Both the position numbers and the translations under genes were made by a program. Of a DNA stretch of 64,000 nucleotides, positions 1 through 8,769 are shown one piece after another. The stretch is from positions 115,777 through 179,776 of the forward strand of contig NZ_FOXH01000001.1 of assembly GCF_900115665.1 (NCBI RefSeq), written 5' to 3'. The notes below the pieces were generated by a model. That model ran no database searches. It worked only from the letters and a program-made list of their open reading frames with translations, and was not told the DNA's origin. The stretch's first letter is position 1; every line of letters begins with the position of its first letter. This DNA comes from Pseudarcicella hirudinis (GTDB taxonomy: Bacteria > Bacteroidota > Bacteroidia > Cytophagales > Spirosomataceae).

Positions 1-1
1 G

Positions 2-76
2 AAAAAACAGGGAAAAACAGCTGTTTTTGAACCTGAGCAAAATACTTTTCATTACCTCAAAGTAACAGATAACTAA
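2..76 (+). CDS. C-terminal end of an unidentified protein (partial)
   Basis: An open frame runs in from the window edge and stops at 74-76, giving 24 residues that end in FHYLKVTDN. The composition is protein-like and a hairpin terminator follows about 110 bases later, which supports a real gene end. Nothing diagnostic of a family is visible. Position ahead of two glycosidases suggests, but does not show, a carbohydrate enzyme. Confidence 0.45.
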   Translation, partial: KKQGKTAVFEPEQNTFHYLKVTDN

Positions 77-186
77 GTGAAAAACTTTAATATTTAAATT
101 ACCTGTTCCCTAAACTTTAAAATTTGGACAATCATAGGAGACGCCTTATCTTCTAAACCTAATGGCTTTTTCCGGTTATCGGGCTC

Positions 187-227
187 AGCATGTTTGATTT
201 GACACTTTACTCAAAAACATGCTTTTT
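187..227 (+). terminator. Hairpin terminator
   Basis: AGCATGTTT at 187-195 pairs perfectly with AAACATGCT at 215-223 and is followed by TTTTAT. It would end transcription of the gene stopping at 76. The rest of 77-433 shows no gene, and I found no clear -7 box for the GH43 gene that follows. Confidence 0.5.
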
Positions 228-433
228 ATCAGGAGAATCAGAGGATGCTAAAACAGCAGATGCTTTGAAACAGACTTCGCTGAAACTCCTGAAGGCCTGT
301 TTATTGATAAGGAATATCCTTTGTCCCGGTTTTGAAATTGCAGGAATTTATTGAAGACTGGTCAAACGTTGCAGCATGAAAGTAAAAATAAATTTAATAT
401 ATTGATTGTCAGGAATAAGGTAAAACTAAAACA

Positions 434-1483
434 ATGAAAAAAGTAAACCAGAAAGTAATATTAACCATGATTTGTCTGCTGGCTGCCATCATACAGTCAA
501 ACGGGCAATCCACCTTTACCAATCCGCTTTTGCCTTCCGGTGCAGATCCCTGGAGCATTTATAAAGATGGATACTATTATTATACCAATACAATGCAGGA
601 TAAATTGGTGATATGGAAAACCGGAAATTTGGCAGACCTTGCTACCGCAGAAAGTAAAACAATCTGGACACCGTCGGCAGGAACGATGCATTCAAAAGAA
701 CTCTGGGCTCCGGAATTACATTTTTTACAGGGGAAATGGTATATGTATTTTGCCGCAGATGATGGTAAAAATGATAACCACAGAATGTATGTTCTCGAAA
801 ATGCCTCAAAAGATCCTATGAAAGGAGAGTGGATATTTAAAGGAAAAGTGTCAGAAGCTTCTGATAAATGGGCAATTGACGGAGATGTTTTTGAACACCT
901 GGGACAATTATACATGATTTGGTCAGGATGGGAAGGAGATGTAAACGGACAACAGAATATTTATATCGCAAAAATGAAAAATCCCTGGACAATAGAAGGA
1001 AAGAGAGCAAAGCTTTCCGGTTCGGATTATGACTGGGAGAAACATGGTGACCTGCATGACAAATACAATCCTCCTCATGTAAATGTCAATGAAGGTCCTC
1101 AGATTCTAAAACATGGAAAGAAAATATTTGTAATTTATTCTGCAAGCGGTTGCTGGACAGATTTTTATGCTTTAGGGATGCTTACTGCTGAGGCCTCAGC
1201 AGATTTAATGAATCCTGAAAACTGGAAAAAAACAGCCCAGCCTGTTTTTAAACAATCTCCTGAAAATGGCGTTTTTGCACCCGGACATAATTCTTTCTTT
1301 AAATCACCTGATGGCAAAGAAGACTGGATCTTATACCATGCCAATGCGGAATCGGGACAAGGCTGCGGACAGCATCGTTCTCCCAGAGCTCAGAAATTTG
1401 GCTGGAAAGCAGACGGAACACCGGATTTTGGCAAACCCGTAAAAGCAGGTGAGAAAATCAACATACCTTCAGGTAAAAATTAA
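434..1483 (+). CDS. Secreted glycoside hydrolase family 43 protein
   Basis: A 349-residue protein with a Sec signal peptide (residues 1-25, ending SNGQ) followed directly by a five-bladed GH43 fold. The three GH43 carboxylates are visible: Asp38 in GADPW (base), Asp149 in AIDGD (pKa modulator) and Glu220 in VNEGPQ (acid). The family hydrolyses alpha-L-arabinofuranosides or beta-xylosides; the substrate cannot be fixed from sequence. The signal peptide places it in the periplasm or at the outer surface. The GH5-like gene starts 30 bases downstream with no terminator between, so the two are probably co-transcribed. The start is the only ATG ahead of the signal peptide and has an A-rich leader. 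Confidence 0.9.
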   Translation: MKKVNQKVILTMICLLAAIIQSNGQSTFTNPLLPSGADPWSIYKDGYYYYTNTMQDKLVIWKTGNLADLATAESKTIWTPSAGTMHSKELWAPELHFLQGKWYMYFAADDGKNDNHRMYVLENASKDPMKGEWIFKGKVSEASDKWAIDGDVFEHLGQLYMIWSGWEGDVNGQQNIYIAKMKNPWTIEGKRAKLSGSDYDWEKHGDLHDKYNPPHVNVNEGPQILKHGKKIFVIYSASGCWTDFYALGMLTAEASADLMNPENWKKTAQPVFKQSPENGVFAPGHNSFFKSPDGKEDWILYHANAESGQGCGQHRSPRAQKFGWKADGTPDFGKPVKAGEKINIPSGKN

Positions 1484-1513
1484 TTCATTGTATTACTATA
1501 AATCTTTTTAAAA

Positions 1514-2605
1514 ATGAAAATGTTAAAAAGCTGTTTAATCCCGGGAATACTGGCATGTCTTCTCTTTCTGAATTTTACGCCGAAAAAGGCTGATTTAATA
1601 CAGAAACCCAGAGCGATCTGGACTGTAGAAAAGGCAAAAACATGGTATAAAAAGTGGGGATGGCTCCGTGGCAGCGATTTTATTCCCAGTACCGCCATTA
1701 ATCAGCTGGAAATGTGGCAGGCAGAATCGTTTGATCCTGCTACAATTGATAGGGAATTAGGTTATGCAGAAAGTGCCGGATTAAATTCAATGCGTGTTTA
1801 TTTACACCATAAAGCCTGGGAAATTGATAAAACCGGCTTCAAGAAACGTGTAGGAACATACCTGGATATTGCGGCAAAACATCATATTTCAACCATTTTT
1901 GTATTATTTGATGACTGCTGGAATCCAACTTATAAAGCCGGAAAGCAACCTGATCCGAAACCGGGAATTCATAATTCAGGCTGGGTACGTGATCCGGGGG
2001 ATCTGATTCATCAGGACAATGCCCTGACTGAAACGCTTGAAATTTACGTGAAAGATGTTTTGACAACTTTCGGACATGATAAAAGAATTGTGCTTTGGGA
2101 CTTATATAATGAACCGGGTAATTCTGGTTATCGTAATAAAAGCATGCCATTACTGAAAAAAGTTTTCGAATGGGGTAGAGAAGTAAATCCGGATCAGCCT
2201 CTTTCTGCAGGGGTTTGGGACAAGAAATTAAAAGAACTTTCTGATTTCCAGCTTAAAAATTCTGACGTTACAACCTATCATAATTACGGAGATCCAATCG
2301 ATCACCAAAAATGGATTGATACTCTAAGAAGCGTTTCAAAACGCCCGCTGATTTGTACCGAATATATGGCACGTTCAAGAAACAGCCTTTTTAGTAATAT
2401 CATGCCGATTTTGAAAAAAGAGAACATCGGAGCATACAACTGGGGGTTGGTTGCAGGTAAAACCAATACGATCTACGCCTGGGATACTCCAATGCCGGAC
2501 GGAGGTGAACCAAAATTATGGTTCCATGACATCTTTACAAAAGATGGTAAACCATATAAACAGGAAGAACTGGATGTAATTAAAAAGCTTACCGGTAAGA
2601 AATAA
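1514..2605 (+). CDS. Secreted GH5-like (clan A) glycoside hydrolase
   Basis: A 363-residue TIM-barrel glycosidase with an N-terminal signal peptide (about residues 1-26). Clan GH-A residues are visible: acid/base Glu200 in LYNEPGN and nucleophile Glu283 in ICTEYMA. Related Bacteroidota proteins are often annotated as 1,4-beta-xylanase or cellulase-family hydrolase, but the substrate is unproven. It is the second gene of a pair with the upstream GH43 and is closed by a strong terminator 15 bases after the stop. The pairing suggests joint attack on a plant-type polysaccharide. Confidence 0.82.
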   Translation: MKMLKSCLIPGILACLLFLNFTPKKADLIQKPRAIWTVEKAKTWYKKWGWLRGSDFIPSTAINQLEMWQAESFDPATIDRELGYAESAGLNSMRVYLHHKAWEIDKTGFKKRVGTYLDIAAKHHISTIFVLFDDCWNPTYKAGKQPDPKPGIHNSGWVRDPGDLIHQDNALTETLEIYVKDVLTTFGHDKRIVLWDLYNEPGNSGYRNKSMPLLKKVFEWGREVNPDQPLSAGVWDKKLKELSDFQLKNSDVTTYHNYGDPIDHQKWIDTLRSVSKRPLICTEYMARSRNSLFSNIMPILKKENIGAYNWGLVAGKTNTIYAWDTPMPDGGEPKLWFHDIFTKDGKPYKQEELDVIKKLTGKK

Positions 2606-2620
2606 AAGATTACATTCTTA

Positions 2621-2669
2621 AAAAAAGGTAAAAATCAATTGCCCGAAAGGTTTGATTTTTACCTTTTTT
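2621..2669 (+). terminator. Strong rho-independent terminator
   Basis: An 18-bp perfect inverted repeat (2621-2638 with 2652-2669) around a 13-base loop; the 5' arm starts with A6 and the 3' arm ends in T6, so it can act in both directions. It separates the GH43/GH5 pair from the sulfatase locus. Confidence 0.85.
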
Positions 2670-2762
2670 ATGTCTGATATAGAATAATACTGAGTAGAAA
2701 TGACTAAATTTTTGCTATAAAAGAGCCTTTAAAATAAAATAACCGCAGTTTTCTGAAAAATA

Positions 2763-2794
2763 TTTGGAAGTTTAGATTTTATTAAACAACTTTG
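2763..2794 (+). promoter_or_regulatory. Probable sigma-ABfr-type promoter of the sulfatase locus
   Basis: TTTG at 2763-2766 and CAACTTTG at 2787-2794 are spaced by 20 bases, matching the Bacteroidota -33 (TTTG) and -7 (TAnnTTTG) elements with one mismatch in the -7 box. Transcription would begin near 2800, about 90 bases before the leader ORF at 2890. Confidence 0.5.
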
Positions 2795-2889
2795 CCTATC
2801 GAAATTATAGAGTAATTAAAATTTTCCTTGTTAACCACCAGCAGGTAAAATTTAAGCAGTTATCACATTCTTTAATCTAAAAAGAAACA

Positions 2890-2985
2890 ATGAAAAATTG
2901 TGAACTATTATCACGTCCTGAAAGGACGTCAGAGGTGGTTTTTTCATATCCGGATCCCTCATATCAACCTTGCTGTTGTTGCTAA
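2890..2985 (+). CDS. Cysteine-tract leader peptide (31 codons)
   Basis: A short ORF that opens MKNCELLSRPE and ends PSYQPCCCC-stop, with codons TGC TGT TGT TGC immediately before TAA. It lies about 90 bases after the predicted promoter and 322 bases ahead of the first sulfatase, with the A-rich leader (AAAGAAACA) typical of Bacteroidota starts. It is too short and hydrophilic to be an enzyme or a signal peptide. Leader peptides with a run of one amino acid sense the charged tRNA for that residue; polycysteine leaders controlling sulfur genes are known from mycobacteria. By analogy I infer a cysteine-responsive leader for the sulfatase operon. The short, terminal, four-residue tract makes chance unlikely, but homologues were not searched. 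Confidence 0.7.
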   Translation: MKNCELLSRPERTSEVVFSYPDPSYQPCCCC

Positions 2986-3098
2986 CAGAAGAGTCTTTCC
3001 CTTTAATTTTCCAATGAAACTCCTGACTGATTGAATCCTTATCAGATCCTGAGATAATTCTTTAGGTTTTCTACAACCGGTTTGTCTTGAATGACCCG

Positions 3099-3172
3099 GT
3101 ACGCAAATTTAATTTATTGGCAGTATTCTGACAGGTATGACAAATTTTTCCGTTCCGGGAAATTTGCGGTAC
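3099..3172 (+). promoter_or_regulatory. Possible attenuator hairpins between leader ORF and sulfatase
   Basis: Three copies of the self-complementary word AAATTT (3105-3110, 3142-3147, 3160-3165) allow exclusive pairings. A long-range stem joins 3099-3110 with 3160-3172 (12 bp, one bulge); a local stem joins 3141-3151 with 3158-3166. No T-tract follows, so any switch would more likely work through translation or Rho than intrinsic termination. Seen by eye only, not folded. Confidence 0.3.
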
Positions 3173-3307
3173 TGCACGAATATACTATACCGTAAAATAA
3201 TCTGTTCTCAGGATTTTCTTGGGATCAGGCAGGTTTTTATGGAAAATACCGTTCAATTTCAATTAAACACGTTGCTGAAAAAGCGGACGAATTAAAACAA
3301 CTCTCCA

Positions 3308-5608
3308 ATGAAAAAGATTTTACCTATATATTCAGTTAACAGAAATATAATCAGATCGATAGCAGCAGTTACCTTTCTGGCAATATTTACCGGAAAAAAT
3401 GCCAGTGCTCAATACAGTCCGACGATACCTTTTACCGGAAAGCTCGGAAAAACAGTTTCTGAAACCAGACAGGTCTGGCAGGACCGGAATAAAGCGGCCA
3501 AAGGCGCACCAAATGTTGTATGGATCCTGCTGGATGATGTGGGTTTCGGTGCAACCAGTGCTTTTGGAGGATTAATTGAGACGCCAAATCTGGATAGTCT
3601 GGCTAATAATGGATTACGATATACTAATTTTCATACAACAGCCATCTGCTCCCCTACAAGAGCAGCTTTGTTGACAGGCAGAAATTCTCATTCAGTTCAT
3701 ATGGGATTGTTTCCGCAGACTGCCATCGGAACACCGGGCTATGATGGATATCTGCCTTTTGAAAAAGCAACTATCGCTGAAATTTTAAGAGAAAACGGTT
3801 ACAATACGTATGCCTTGGGAAAATGGCATCTTACACCTTATGCGGATGCTTCTCCGGCCGGACCATTCAACCGCTGGCCTACCGGGAGAGGATTTGACCA
3901 TTATTATGGTTTCCTTTCCGGTTCAACAGATCAGTATCATCCTCAGGTCTGGGAAGATACCAGAAAAGTAGATGTTGAACCCGCTTCAAAGCATTTTACT
4001 ACTTTAATTGCCGACAAAGCAATCGGCTATATTGCCGAACAAAAGTCAGTGGCAGCGAATAAACCATTCTTCCTGTATTTCGCCCCGGGAGCAGGTCATG
4101 CACCTCATCAGGTTGACAAAGTCTGGTCGGATAAATACAAAGGAAAATTTGATAAAGGCTGGGATGCTTACCGCACAGAGGTTTTAGCGAGACAAATTAA
4201 ACTGGGTCTCGTTCCCAAAGAAACCGTTTTACCGGATAGAAATGCCTCTTTGAAAGCCTGGGAATCACTTTCTGCCAATGAAAAGAAACTGTATGCCCGC
4301 TTTTTTGAAGTGTATGCAGGCTTTGTTTCACATACAGATTATGAAATTGGTCGTGTGCTGAATTACCTGAAAGAAATCGGTCAGTTAGATAACACCCTGG
4401 TTTTTGTTTCAATCGGTGACAATGGAGCGAGTAAGGAAGGAACGTTTGTCGGACAAATAAATAATTTTGACCCTTCCTGGACGGAGGAACAAAGACTTCA
4501 GAAAAATATCGAACAGATAGAGCTCCTGGGAACAGAAAAATCAAGACCCAATTATCCTCTGGGCTGGGCGCAGGCTACCAACACACCTTTTAAACACTGG
4601 AAGCAGGATGCCAATTCTGAAGGTGGTACGCATAATCCTCTCATCGTTTTTTATCCGAAAGGAATTAAGGAAAAAGGTGGAATCAGAAATCAATACAGCC
4701 ATGTCATTGACATTCTGCCTACAACCATCGAACTGACCGGTGCAAAGGTTCCTACTATTCTGAATGGATATCCTCAGGAACCTATAGAAGGAACCAGTCT
4801 GGTTTACAGCCTTGAATATGCCGGTGCACCAGGCCGCCATACCATTCAGCATTATGAAATTATGGGATCAAGATCTATTTATAAAGATGGATGGAAGGCC
4901 GGAACACTGCATAAAAAAGGAGGGGACTTCAGTAAAGATGTCTGGGAATTATACAATTTGAATGAAGACATCAACGAACGGTTTGACCTGGCTGCCAGAT
5001 TTCCCGAAAAACTGAAAGAATTGCAGGAACTCTTTGATGCTCAGGCATGGAAATACAATGTTTATCCCTTAAAAGATGAGTCGATCCCATCAACACCTCC
5101 TTCTGTTTTTGACAGTACCAATCATATTGTGCTGTACGCAGGAATCAAACAGGCATTTGATGGACTGGCACCGAGACTGAATAACAAATCGTTTACCTTA
5201 ACGGCAGAAACTAATATCAGCAAACCAGCAGAAGGGGTTTTATTCTCCTCAGGTGGCTGGTCGGCCGGAATAAGCTTTTACATTCAGAATAATACGCTTC
5301 AGTTTGTTTACAATAACGGGGTTGAAAAGACCTATATCTCCGCTAAAAAACCACTTTCGACCGGGAAACTTCAACTGAAGTTTGAATTTAAATATGATGG
5401 CGGACAGACCGGAGCTGGCGGTACAGGAATTCTCTATGTAAATAATGAAAAAGTTGGAGAAGGACGTATTGAGAAAACCTTGAAAGCAGCTCTCGGGAAT
5501 TATGAAAGTATAGAAATCGGAAAGGATCTTGTTTCTCCAGTCACAGAAAAGTACAAAATACCTTTTGAATTTAACGGCAAGCTGAATACTGTTACAATTG
5601 ATTACTAA
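3308..5608 (+). CDS. Secreted arylsulfatase-type S1 sulfatase
   Basis: A 766-residue protein with a signal peptide (about 1-35, ending ASAQ). The alkaline-phosphatase-like core has the metal-binding WILLDDVG, the formylglycine motif C-x-P-T-R with Cys114, then LLTGR, GKWHL and a second metal site around GDNG. Length and opening sequence resemble the large arylsulfatases of the AtsA type; residues after about 615 form an extra C-terminal beta-rich domain. It cleaves sulfate esters in the periplasm or at the surface after conversion of Cys114 by a formylglycine-generating enzyme, not encoded in this window. First enzyme of the locus behind the cysteine leader, with SusC 56 bases downstream. Natural substrate unknown. 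Confidence 0.9.
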   Translation: MKKILPIYSVNRNIIRSIAAVTFLAIFTGKNASAQYSPTIPFTGKLGKTVSETRQVWQDRNKAAKGAPNVVWILLDDVGFGATSAFGGLIETPNLDSLANNGLRYTNFHTTAICSPTRAALLTGRNSHSVHMGLFPQTAIGTPGYDGYLPFEKATIAEILRENGYNTYALGKWHLTPYADASPAGPFNRWPTGRGFDHYYGFLSGSTDQYHPQVWEDTRKVDVEPASKHFTTLIADKAIGYIAEQKSVAANKPFFLYFAPGAGHAPHQVDKVWSDKYKGKFDKGWDAYRTEVLARQIKLGLVPKETVLPDRNASLKAWESLSANEKKLYARFFEVYAGFVSHTDYEIGRVLNYLKEIGQLDNTLVFVSIGDNGASKEGTFVGQINNFDPSWTEEQRLQKNIEQIELLGTEKSRPNYPLGWAQATNTPFKHWKQDANSEGGTHNPLIVFYPKGIKEKGGIRNQYSHVIDILPTTIELTGAKVPTILNGYPQEPIEGTSLVYSLEYAGAPGRHTIQHYEIMGSRSIYKDGWKAGTLHKKGGDFSKDVWELYNLNEDINERFDLAARFPEKLKELQELFDAQAWKYNVYPLKDESIPSTPPSVFDSTNHIVLYAGIKQAFDGLAPRLNNKSFTLTAETNISKPAEGVLFSSGGWSAGISFYIQNNTLQFVYNNGVEKTYISAKKPLSTGKLQLKFEFKYDGGQTGAGGTGILYVNNEKVGEGRIEKTLKAALGNYESIEIGKDLVSPVTEKYKIPFEFNGKLNTVTIDY

Positions 5609-5664
5609 GAGGCCGTCAATTTTTTTAAAATAATAAAATAGAAATACTATAGACTAAGTTTTTT

Positions 5665-8600
5665 ATGAAGCGCAATTTACAATTCCTCATCATATTGCTT
5701 TTTACCCTGATCGTTTCGGAGAAAGGATTTGCTCAGCAATCCTCCACGATTACAGGTAAGGTAATTGATTCGAAAACCAAGGAGCCCATAATAGGAGCAG
5801 CGGTGGCAATCAAGGGTTCGCCTGGCGGAACACTTACAGATGTTAGTGGAAATTTTACTTTCAAATCCAATAAAAAGCCTCCTTTTACTGTATTAGCCAC
5901 TTTCGTAGGATATAAAAAACAGGAAATTGAGGTATATGAACTGGAAACCCTGAAAATATCTCTGGTAGAATCCAAAGGTTTTAAATTGGATGAAGTGGTC
6001 GTGATTGGTTATGGAACTCAGAAAAGAAGTGACATCACAGGCTCAGTTGCTTCAGTTCCGATAGAAATAAAAAGCCAGCCGGTAAGCTCGGTCGAAAGAC
6101 TATTGCAGGGAGCTATTGCCGGAGTGCAGGTTACACAGTCGACCGGACAACCAGGAGGTGGTGTGAGCGTACAGGTACGTGGGAGCGGCTCTATAACTGC
6201 CGGAACACAGCCTTTGTATGTGATAGATGGATTTCCTGTCTATAATGATGAATCACTAAACGATGCAGGCGTAACTGATGGCCCTAAAATTAACCCGCTT
6301 TCCTCAATTAATACCTCTGATATTGAGTCGATTGATGTTTTAAAAGATGCCTCTGCTACAGCCATTTACGGTTCAAGAGGAGCAAACGGGGTTGTAATTA
6401 TTAATACCAAAAAAGGTACAGGAGGGAAGTCTTCAATCAATTACGATGGTTATTACGGGGTGCAGAGTGTAGTGAAAACGATTCCCTTGCTGACTGCGGG
6501 AGAATGGGGAGCCCTCAGAAACGATGCTTTGATTAACTCCGGAAAAGCCCCTCAATATTCAAAAGCCCAGTTAGATAGTCTTGGACAGGGAACAGACTGG
6601 CAATCAGCCGCTTTCAGAGAGGCAGCTATACAAAGTCACAGTATTTCAATTTTAACAGGCTCTGAGAAAACCAGACTGGCTATTTCAGGTAACTATTTCA
6701 AACAGGATGGCGTTATCCGGAATACAGGTTTTGAAAGATATTCAGGTCGTTTGAACGTTGAACACGATTATAGCAAAAAACTGAGATTATCTACCTATAT
6801 CACAGCAAGTACTTCAAACGCTCAGGTAGCGCCTGCTTCGGTTGTTCCTAACCTTTTATTAATGTCTCCGGCTGTTCCGATTTATAACCCAGATGGCTCG
6901 TTCTTAATAAAAACACCGTTTGAAGGGACATATTCCAATCCGATTAACACCTTACTGAATCAGGTAAACGAGACAAGAACTAATCGTATATTGGCTAACG
7001 TTTCCGGAGAATACACCATTCTTGATGGCTTGGTGGCGAAAGTTCTGGTAGGTACAGACATCATCGACAACAAACAAAACCGCTATCGTCCTTCCACTGT
7101 TTATGAAAGTGCAGGTTTAGGAGGAATTGCACAGGTTGGCTCGATATTTACGAGTAACTGGCTCAATGAAAATACATTGAGTTATACCAAAAACATCAAT
7201 AATATTCATAATTTCAATGCAATAATCGGTTTTACCCAGCAATCCTCTGTTACGCAGGGATCTGTTGCTGCTGCGGCAGGATTTGCAACAGATGCATTCA
7301 GTTTCAATAACCTGGGAGCAGGGATTACTTCTCAGACACCTTCTTCGCTTTCCAGTAAATGGGCATTGGAATCATTTCTGGCGAGGGTAAATTATGGTTA
7401 CAACGACAAATATTTACTTACCCTGACAGTCCGTTCAGATGGTTCTTCACGCTTTGGAAGTGGGAATAAATGGGGAACGTTCCCTTCAGCAGCCTTTGCC
7501 TGGAATGCCGGAGAAGAGGAATTTATCAAAAACATTGCGACAATCACGCATTTGAAATTTAGATTAAGCGGTGGTCTGACAGGAAACCAGCAGATTCCGA
7601 CTTACCAGTCCCTTTCGCAATTAGGTTTTTACAGGTATAATTTCGGAAATACGAATGTTTCAGGTTTTGCGCCGAATACGATTGCCAATCCGAACCTGAG
7701 CTGGGAAAAAACTGCGCAATATGATTTTGGGATAGATCTGGGCCTGTTTAAAAACCGGGTAAACATTGTTGCAGATATCTATTATAAAAAAACCACCGAT
7801 TTACTCCTGAATGTCACCTTGCCTGCAACCAGTGGTTTGCTGAATTTTACAACACTACAGGCGCAGGCTTATCAGAATATCGGAGCCGTTGAAAACAAAG
7901 GAATTGAGTTGGCGGTAAGTTCAAAAAACCTGATCGGAAAATTTAAATGGAATTCCAACCTGATTTTTGCCATCAACAGAAACCAGGTGCTGAGCCTTGG
8001 AGATGGTGTTTCTCAGTTGATTCCTGATAACTCCCTTCCTTCCATCGCAGCAGTCGGACAGCCTTTGGGTTCATTCATCGTGTACCAGACAAACGGATTA
8101 ATTCCTGTCGGAACTCCTCCGGCAAAAGCGTTAACCCCTTCTCAGAACAAAGCAGCAGGTGGGCAGCAGTATGTCGACCAGAATAATGACGGGGTAATCA
8201 CACAGGCAGGAGACAGAATCATTATTGCCAATCAGCCATCGTTTACAGCGGGTTTAACGAATACCTTCAACTACAAAGGGTTTGACCTGGCGGTGTTCTT
8301 TCAGGCCTCTTACGGAGGTAAAATCTATAACCAGAACAGAGCTACGCTGGAATTGGGTACCGGATACACCAATGCTACCAGAACACTTTTAAACCGTTAC
8401 ACTGAAACCAATACGAAAACGGACGTTCATAGTGCCTATCAGGATCCGGCTGCAACCATTTCTGACCGGTTTATTGAAGACGGTTCGTATCTGAGATTGA
8501 AAAATATCTCATTGGGTTATACTCTGCCTGAAAAGCTTTTGTCAAAAGCCAAAATCAAGACCATCAGATTTTATGTTTCGGCACAAAACCTCTGGACGCT

Positions 8601-8727
8601 TACCAATTATACAGGCTATGATCCTGAGGCCAGTTCAAACGGGCAATCTGCGATTAACAGTGGTGTAGACAATGGTGTGTATCCGAACAGCAAAACAATT
8701 TTGGGAGGTATCTCTCTCTCATTCTAA
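5665..8727 (+). CDS. SusC-family TonB-dependent outer-membrane transporter
   Basis: A 1020-residue protein: signal peptide (1-24), a carboxypeptidase-regulatory-like domain (about 27-105), a TonB-box/plug region around VVVIGYGTQKR with the SusC signature VIDGFPV and DASATAIYGSRGANGVVII, then a beta-barrel ending in a terminal Phe (GGISLSF) as outer-membrane proteins do. It imports a ligand captured by the SusD partner encoded next. Flanked by two sulfatases, so the ligand is probably a sulfated molecule; whether it is a glycan or a smaller sulfate ester is open. Confidence 0.95.
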   Translation: MKRNLQFLIILLFTLIVSEKGFAQQSSTITGKVIDSKTKEPIIGAAVAIKGSPGGTLTDVSGNFTFKSNKKPPFTVLATFVGYKKQEIEVYELETLKISLVESKGFKLDEVVVIGYGTQKRSDITGSVASVPIEIKSQPVSSVERLLQGAIAGVQVTQSTGQPGGGVSVQVRGSGSITAGTQPLYVIDGFPVYNDESLNDAGVTDGPKINPLSSINTSDIESIDVLKDASATAIYGSRGANGVVIINTKKGTGGKSSINYDGYYGVQSVVKTIPLLTAGEWGALRNDALINSGKAPQYSKAQLDSLGQGTDWQSAAFREAAIQSHSISILTGSEKTRLAISGNYFKQDGVIRNTGFERYSGRLNVEHDYSKKLRLSTYITASTSNAQVAPASVVPNLLLMSPAVPIYNPDGSFLIKTPFEGTYSNPINTLLNQVNETRTNRILANVSGEYTILDGLVAKVLVGTDIIDNKQNRYRPSTVYESAGLGGIAQVGSIFTSNWLNENTLSYTKNINNIHNFNAIIGFTQQSSVTQGSVAAAAGFATDAFSFNNLGAGITSQTPSSLSSKWALESFLARVNYGYNDKYLLTLTVRSDGSSRFGSGNKWGTFPSAAFAWNAGEEEFIKNIATITHLKFRLSGGLTGNQQIPTYQSLSQLGFYRYNFGNTNVSGFAPNTIANPNLSWEKTAQYDFGIDLGLFKNRVNIVADIYYKKTTDLLLNVTLPATSGLLNFTTLQAQAYQNIGAVENKGIELAVSSKNLIGKFKWNSNLIFAINRNQVLSLGDGVSQLIPDNSLPSIAAVGQPLGSFIVYQTNGLIPVGTPPAKALTPSQNKAAGGQQYVDQNNDGVITQAGDRIIIANQPSFTAGLTNTFNYKGFDLAVFFQASYGGKIYNQNRATLELGTGYTNATRTLLNRYTETNTKTDVHSAYQDPAATISDRFIEDGSYLRLKNISLGYTLPEKLLSKAKIKTIRFYVSAQNLWTLTNYTGYDPEASSNGQSAINSGVDNGVYPNSKTILGGISLSF

Positions 8728-8769
8728 AGTATTTATTGAAAGATTTTTCGTAAAAAATTATATATTCTT

